Assembly: GCF_000472545.1 (NCBI RefSeq) | Contig: NZ_AWZV01000011.1 | Location: 1 to 64,000 of the forward strand | DNA from: Burkholderia sp. WSM2232 | Lineage (GTDB): Bacteria; Pseudomonadota; Gammaproteobacteria; Burkholderiales; Burkholderiaceae | DNA: 64,000 nt | Direction: 5' to 3' | Shown: positions 57,296 to 64,000 of the stretch, one piece after another | How the letters are laid out: each line of letters begins with the position of its first letter | How positions within the stretch are numbered: the stretch's first letter is position 1 | The notes under the pieces: generated by a model | What the model was told of the DNA's origin: nothing | Database searches by the model: none | Seen by the model: the letters and a program-made list of their open reading frames with translations, nothing else | Made by a program: the position numbers and the translations under genes

Positions 57296-57940
57296 TCATT
57301 CCGCGTCCGGCTGCGCACCCGGCGCCGCGCGCGCGAACGCGTCGATCTGCATGGCGTGGTCGTAGATGCGCTGAATCGTCGGAAACCGCGCGGTGTCGAC
57401 CTTGAAGCGTTGCGCGTTGAACACCTGCGGAATCAGACACGCGTCGGCGAGCGTAGGCGTGTCGCCAAAACACAGCTTGCCTGTTCGCGGCTCGCCTGCG
57501 AGGTGCGCCTCCAGCGCCGCAAATCCGGCTTCCACCCAATGCCGATACCACGCGTCTTTCGCATCGTCGTCCACGCGCAGCGTGTGTTTCAGATATTTCA
57601 GCACGCGCAGATTGTTCAGCGGATGAATCTCGCACGCCACCTGTAAAGCCACCGAACGCACGTAAGCGCGGTCGGCGGGTGCCTCGGGCAAAAGCGGCGG
57701 CTCGGGGTGCGTTTCCTCCAGATACTCGATGATCGCAAGCGACTGCGGCACCAGGTCGTGGCCGTCGACCAGAGTCGGCACGACGCCGTCCGGATTGATC
57801 TTGCGGTATTCCGGCTTCAGTTGCTCGCCGCCATCGCGCACGAGGTGCACAGGCACGTAGTCGTACGGCAGCTTCTTCACATTCAGCGCGATGCGCACCC
57901 GATACGACGCCGAGCTGCGGAAATAGCTGTAGAGCTTCAT
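57296..57940 (-). CDS. Zeta-class GST: maleylacetoacetate/maleylpyruvate isomerase
   Basis: A 214-residue glutathione-dependent cis-trans isomerase. The N-terminal active-site motif SSASYRVRIALN and the PQSLAIIEYLEET glutathione-binding motif are typical of the zeta class. With the FAH-family hydrolase encoded 27 bp upstream it forms a pair like NagL/NagK of the gentisate route (maleylpyruvate to fumarate and pyruvate). Isomerisation of maleylacetoacetate in tyrosine breakdown is the alternative. Confidence 0.92.
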   Translation of the reverse strand: MKLYSYFRSSASYRVRIALNVKKLPYDYVPVHLVRDGGEQLKPEYRKINPDGVVPTLVDGHDLVPQSLAIIEYLEETHPEPPLLPEAPADRAYVRSVALQVACEIHPLNNLRVLKYLKHTLRVDDDAKDAWYRHWVEAGFAALEAHLAGEPRTGKLCFGDTPTLADACLIPQVFNAQRFKVDTARFPTIQRIYDHAMQIDAFARAAPGAQPDAE

Positions 57941-57967
57941 TTGTTTGTCTCCTCCCCCAAAAGCGTG

Positions 57968-58666
57968 TCACACGACGCGCACGCTCAACTCGCCGAGCGC
58001 GTCCACGCCGCCCTTCATCAGATCGCCTTGCACCACCGCGCCGACGCCTTCAGGCGTGCCGGTAAAAATCAGATCGCCGGGTTGCAGCTCGAAAAGCGTA
58101 GACAGGTAGGCAATGGTCTCGGCCACCGACCAGATGAGCTGCGACACGTCGGAACGCTGCTTGTCCTCACCGTTGACGGACAGCCAGATCGCGCCTTGTC
58201 CCACGTGGCCGACTGTCGAAACCGGATGAATCGGCCCGAGCGGCGCCGAGTGATCGAAACCTTTCGCGGTATCCCACGGACGCCCCAGTTTCTTCGCCTC
58301 CGCCTGCAGGTCGCGACGCGTCATATCGAGGCCCAGTGCGTAGCCATAAACGTGGTCGAGTGCGCGCTCAGCCGGGATATTCTTGCCGCCCTTGCCGATC
58401 GCCGCGACCAGCTCCATTTCGAAGTGGACGTTTTTCGACAACGACGGATACGGGAATTCGCCAGTCTCGCCCGGCGCCACGTACAGAACGGCATCGGCGG
58501 GCTTGCTGAAGAAAAACGGCGGCTCGCGGTCCGGATCGTGTCCCATCTCACGGGCGTGCGCCTCGTAATTGCGGCCGACGCAGTAAATGCGGCGCACAGG
58601 GAATTGTTCGCTCGACCCCACCACCGGCACCGCAACGACTGGTGCGGGCGCAAATACGTAACTCAT
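57968..58666 (-). CDS. Fumarylacetoacetate hydrolase-family protein
   Basis: A 232-residue single-domain FAH hydrolase. The metal-binding and catalytic segments are [27 protein letters not shown] and [12 protein letters not shown]. Its size and its link to a zeta-class isomerase fit fumarylpyruvate hydrolase (NagK-like) rather than true two-domain fumarylacetoacetase. It is the first gene of a two-gene operon, divergent from ybiB. Confidence 0.9.
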   Translation of the reverse strand: MSYVFAPAPVVAVPVVGSSEQFPVRRIYCVGRNYEAHAREMGHDPDREPPFFFSKPADAVLYVAPGETGEFPYPSLSKNVHFEMELVAAIGKGGKNIPAERALDHVYGYALGLDMTRRDLQAEAKKLGRPWDTAKGFDHSAPLGPIHPVSTVGHVGQGAIWLSVNGEDKQRSDVSQLIWSVAETIAYLSTLFELQPGDLIFTGTPEGVGAVVQGDLMKGGVDALGELSVRVV

Positions 58667-58894
58667 CCGATTCTCCGTTCCTGGTTGGAAATGAGCCGCG
58701 GCGCGGCGCTAAACAGCGAGTGTAACGCGCGGCACAAGGCGGTGCGCGCCAGTCCAGCAGGGCTTCGAGTCAGCGGCGCGGCGCCGCCGGCGTCTCGCCC
58801 GACGGCCATAGATGCGATACTCACACCAGACAACGTCCCTTGAATACCGCGGCGGCCGGCTCGACAGCGGCACGCCAGCAAGTCAATTGCACTC

Positions 58895-59866
58895 ATGACA
58901 GACTCCGCCGACACCGCCAATCCGTTCCCCTGCGCCCGCTTCATCAAGGAAATCGGCCGTGGGCCCCACGGCGCCCGCGCGCTCACCGCCGACGACACGC
59001 GCGAGCTATACACCGCCATGCTCGACGGCCGCGTCGGCGACCTCGAGCTGGGGGCGATCCTTCTTGCGTATCGCGTGAAAGGCGAAACCGCCGAGGAGCT
59101 TGCCGCGATGCTGGCGGGCGCTCACGCGTCGTTCGAACCGGTTCATCAGCCGCCGGGCGAGTTCCGGCCGGTATCGATCCCGAGCTATAACGGCGCGCGC
59201 AAGCAGCCGAATCTCGTGCCGCTGCTCGCGCTGCTGCTCGCGCGCGAAGGCGTGCCGGTTCTCGTGCACGGCGTGACGGAGGATCCCGGCCGCGTGACGA
59301 GCGCCGAAATTTTCACGCATCTGCGGATTCCGCACGCGGGCTCGCATGACGACATTGAAGACGGACTCGCCGAGCGCCGCGTGGCGTTCGCGTCGATCGA
59401 CGTCCTTGCGCCCAGGCTCGCGCGCCTGCTCGCGCTGCGCCGGCGCATGGGGGTGCGCAATTCGACGCATACGCTCGTGAAAATCCTCCAGCCGTTCGCG
59501 CCCGCCGGACTGCGGCTCGTCAACTACACGCATCCACCGTATCGGGACAGCCTCACGCAGCTCTTCAGCACGCATCCGGATGCCGCGGTGGGCGGCGCCC
59601 TGCTCGCGCGCGGCACGGAAGGGGAAGCCGTGGCGGACACACGGCGCCAGGTGCAGATCGACTGGCTGCACGACGGCATTTGCGAGACGCGCGTGCCGCA
59701 TGAGCGTTCTTCCCGCGACGCACCCGAAGTCGAGTTACCCGAAGCGCGCGACGCCGCGACCACTGCGGCCTGGATCGGCGCAGTGCTGCGCGGCGAGGCA
59801 CCCGTGCCAGGCGCTATCGCGCGCCAGGTCGAGGTGATCGTGGATGTAGCCAGAGCGTCGGCGTAA
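58895..59866 (+). CDS. ybiB: DNA-binding protein YbiB (TrpD2 family)
   Basis: A 323-residue protein with the fold of anthranilate phosphoribosyltransferase (about 10-300): an N-terminal helical domain (LYTAMLDGRVGDLELGAILLAYRVKGE) and an alpha/beta domain. The usual PRPP-binding glycine-rich motif of TrpD is not present. The E. coli homologue binds nucleic acids without sequence preference and is linked to the SOS response. It ends 2 bp before the convergent DUF4440 gene. Confidence 0.9.
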   Translation: MTDSADTANPFPCARFIKEIGRGPHGARALTADDTRELYTAMLDGRVGDLELGAILLAYRVKGETAEELAAMLAGAHASFEPVHQPPGEFRPVSIPSYNGARKQPNLVPLLALLLAREGVPVLVHGVTEDPGRVTSAEIFTHLRIPHAGSHDDIEDGLAERRVAFASIDVLAPRLARLLALRRRMGVRNSTHTLVKILQPFAPAGLRLVNYTHPPYRDSLTQLFSTHPDAAVGGALLARGTEGEAVADTRRQVQIDWLHDGICETRVPHERSSRDAPEVELPEARDAATTAAWIGAVLRGEAPVPGAIARQVEVIVDVARASA

Positions 59867-59868
59867 GC

Positions 59869-60252
59869 TCACTCGATGGCGCAACGCGTCGCCTGCCACG
59901 CAATGAGGCGCCACTGACCGTCTTCCTGCGTGTGGATCGCCGTGTAGGCAATGGGGAAAAGCAGCGCGCCGTTGTTCGCTTCCATCTCGATCAGCGCGCG
60001 GCCGGTCACGACGCAGGTTTCCCGCCCAACCGGCAGCACGTCTTGCGACTGCACTTCGATCTGCCGGTAGCGGCGGCGCCCCGCGGTAATACCGTCGATG
60101 AACTGCCGCTTCGTTTCGCGCTTGCCGTTGGTATGCACGTAGCTCACGTTGTCTGCGAGCAGCGCGTCGAGCGACTGCCCGTCGCCGTCGACCATCGCGC
60201 GGAAGCGTTCCCTCTCCAGCCCGCGAATCGCCTCGATTGTCTTTGCCGCCAT
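59869..60252 (-). CDS. DUF4440 / NTF2-like protein
   Basis: A 127-residue soluble protein with a cone-shaped NTF2-like fold, as judged from its length and pattern (ERERFRAMVDGDGQSLDALLADNVSYVHTNG, and a C-terminal DGQWRLIAWQATR strand). Such proteins are often ketosteroid-isomerase-like enzymes or small binding proteins. No substrate can be given. Confidence 0.8.
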   Translation of the reverse strand: MAAKTIEAIRGLERERFRAMVDGDGQSLDALLADNVSYVHTNGKRETKRQFIDGITAGRRRYRQIEVQSQDVLPVGRETCVVTGRALIEMEANNGALLFPIAYTAIHTQEDGQWRLIAWQATRCAIE

Positions 60253-60292
60253 TGCTCAGCCCCTTGTACCGGTGAGCCGAAGGCGGCCACGG

Positions 60293-60856
60293 TCAGAAGT
60301 TATATTGCAGATATAGCTGGTGGAAATTTATACCAGGATTCGGCTCTTTGATACCGCCATTCGACACATGCTGGAAGCGGTAGCCCGCCTGATACTGCTG
60401 ATGGCCGCCGAACTGCACGCCGACGCCCGCCATATCGGCAAACTGGAACGCTGTGGACAGCGTAAAGGTCGAAGAAATTCTGGGACTCGACAGCAGACGC
60501 ACGCCGGCTCCGGCCTCGACGAACGGCCTGATCGATCCCGAGCCTTTGATGAAGCGAATGATAGGCGTCACACCGAACTCGCCGATGTTCTCGTGCACAT
60601 TGCCTTCGTTTGTATGCCACCAGGCCACGTGCGCCTCGCCGATCAGCGCGAAGTGCCAGTCGCCGATCTGCCACCAAGTCAGATTCGGGTCCCACACGAT
60701 GCCAAGGTCCAGCTTCTTGACATGGTGATCGCCGAGGCCGCCGGTGACCTGAATTCCGAATTGATCAGCCGCGGCAGCGGCAGACAGGCCAAGCAGCAAG
60801 GCCGCGCAGCTGCTTTTTAGAGCCAGACCACGCAAGCGTTTCTTTTTGTTGTTCAT
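60293..60856 (-). CDS. PagL-like outer-membrane lipid A deacylase family protein
   Basis: A 187-residue outer-membrane beta-barrel protein with a signal peptide (cut after AAAAA, about residue 32) and a C-terminal aromatic residue. The C-terminal YRFQHVSNGGIKEPNPG segment carries the His-x-Ser pair of PagL lipid A 3-O-deacylases. At the position of the third catalytic residue (Glu, 14 residues after His in P. aeruginosa PagL) there is Asn. The start at 60856 begins a lysine-rich signal peptide. It is divergent from rpoH. Confidence 0.82.
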   Translation of the reverse strand: MNNKKKRLRGLALKSSCAALLLGLSAAAAADQFGIQVTGGLGDHHVKKLDLGIVWDPNLTWWQIGDWHFALIGEAHVAWWHTNEGNVHENIGEFGVTPIIRFIKGSGSIRPFVEAGAGVRLLSSPRISSTFTLSTAFQFADMAGVGVQFGGHQQYQAGYRFQHVSNGGIKEPNPGINFHQLYLQYNF

Positions 60857-61105
60857 CTGACACCCGAGCTCAGCAAAGGTTGAACATTCTGTAACACTCT
60901 TGCTTATTCTAAAGACATTCGGAACTCGGTGGATCATCTTAAGAAACTTAAATTTTTGCAATTACTCACGCTAAAAACTGAAAAAATCGGTCGAAAGTGA
61001 GATTGAAGGCGCTTTGTCAGGTAATTTGTACGCCGTCTGCAAGCCGCCGCATAGGGGCGTATGATTACTATTGAAACGCGCAGTTTGATAGGAATTTATG
61101 GAACT

Positions 61106-61134
61106 TTGATGTCCTTACGGCCTCTAAGTATTAG
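61106..61134 (+). promoter_or_regulatory. Sigma-70 promoter of rpoH
   Basis: TTGATG (61106-61111) and TATTAG (61129-61134) are separated by 17 bp. The -10 overlaps the left arm of the CIRCE element. The predicted transcript leader is about 78 nt. Confidence 0.65.
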
Positions 61135-61157
61135 CACTCGGAAAACGAGAGTGCTAA
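61131..61157. promoter_or_regulatory. Perfect CIRCE element (HrcA operator)
   Basis: TTAGCACTC, nine bases, GAGTGCTAA: an exact match to the CIRCE consensus. It overlaps the -10 region of the rpoH promoter, a position where HrcA would block transcription. This links the HrcA and sigma-32 heat-shock systems. Confidence 0.95.
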
Positions 61158-61218
61158 CATCCAACGCTGGAGTCGTTACCTGAACAAGCTTTTGCCTGAT
61201 TCCAAAGGAGTTTTCCAC

Positions 61219-62154
<936 letters not shown>

Positions 62155-62229
62155 CGCTCGCGGCAGTTTTATCGGCTGTGCCATAGGGAGGTTCCCGCGG
62201 CTTGGCCTGAATGAGCGCCGTAAGTAGCA

Positions 62230-62263
62230 AAGCCCTGCCGTCTTGCGACGGCAGGGCTTTTTT
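62230..62263 (+). terminator. Rho-independent terminator after rpoH
   Basis: A perfect 12-bp stem (AGCCCTGCCGTC/GACGGCAGGGCT) with a 4-base loop is followed by TTTTTT. Confidence 0.95.
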
Positions 62264-62306
62264 GTTTGCCGCGGCTGTGCGGCGCGGGCTTTCCCGCGCT
62301 GCGGCT

Positions 62307-62428
<122 letters not shown>

Positions 62429-62493
62429 AAGCCACACCCGCAGCGCAGCCCGCAGAGCGCAAACCAGCCGGCGCTCCGCCCTCCGTCAGAACC

Positions 62494-64000
<1,507 letters not shown>

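Overview
The window is high-GC bacterial DNA whose gene content and order point to the family Burkholderiaceae, most likely Paraburkholderia/Burkholderia (inference). The blocks kdsD-kdsC-lptC-lptA-lptB-rpoN-hpf-ptsN-hprK-rapZ, TPR gene-lolB-ispE-tRNA-Gln-prs-rplY-pth, and a sigma-32 gene with a CIRCE operator are the kind of chromosomal core seen in beta-proteobacteria. There is no phage, transposon, CRISPR array or plasmid gene. Most of the window is conserved housekeeping DNA; the accessory character is concentrated in the first 30 kb and in four short tandem-repeat arrays.

Region by region. (1) 1-7.8 kb: a tandem-repeat array, then a minus-strand signalling locus with a BvgS/EvgS-type hybrid kinase preceded by an aquaporin gene, two NarL/BvgA-type response regulators and a receiver-less LuxR-like HTH protein. 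(2) 8.1-10.5 kb: an MFS transporter divergent from a LysR regulator. (3) 10.5-16.2 kb: a six-gene plus-strand operon for a ba3-type (B-family) haem-copper oxidase with three multihaem c-type cytochromes, preceded by a perfect FNR/Anr box and a strong hairpin. (4) 16.2-25.8 kb: a second repeat array, a chemoreceptor gene with a sigma-28 promoter, a DUF4239 membrane protein, ssb, an MFS gene, uvrA and an AI-2E-family permease. (5) 25.8-29.8 kb: a Fur-boxed TonB receptor divergent from a PepSY membrane reductase-like gene, ending in a 38-bp repeat array. (6) 29.8-35 kb: purU, a NUDIX gene, a LysE-type exporter, apt and a Kef/YbaL-type antiporter. (7) 35.2-44.7 kb: Kdo synthesis and LPS transport, rpoN, and the nitrogen-PTS/HPr kinase/RapZ group. 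(8) 44.7-54.1 kb: mutY/mutM, the TPR gene-lolB pair, ispE, tRNA-Gln, prs, rplY, pth and hisC. (9) 54.2-60.9 kb: ferredoxin, coaD, rsmD, ftsY, a maleylpyruvate/maleylacetoacetate isomerase plus FAH-family hydrolase pair, ybiB, a DUF4440 protein and a PagL-like protein. (10) 61-64 kb: rpoH with CIRCE, a hexanucleotide array and the 3' part of nagE, which runs off the right edge.

Regulatory sequences give the clearest functional links: Anr for the oxidase operon, FliA for the chemoreceptor, Fur for the iron locus and HrcA for rpoH. The most unusual protein-level observations are an aquaporin Z with an altered selectivity filter next to a BvgS-type sensor, a NagE carrying a second IIB domain without its cysteine, and a PagL-like protein with Asn where the known enzyme has catalytic Glu. 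I did not find a clearly new multi-gene system. The signalling locus with its aquaporin is the best candidate for something undescribed.
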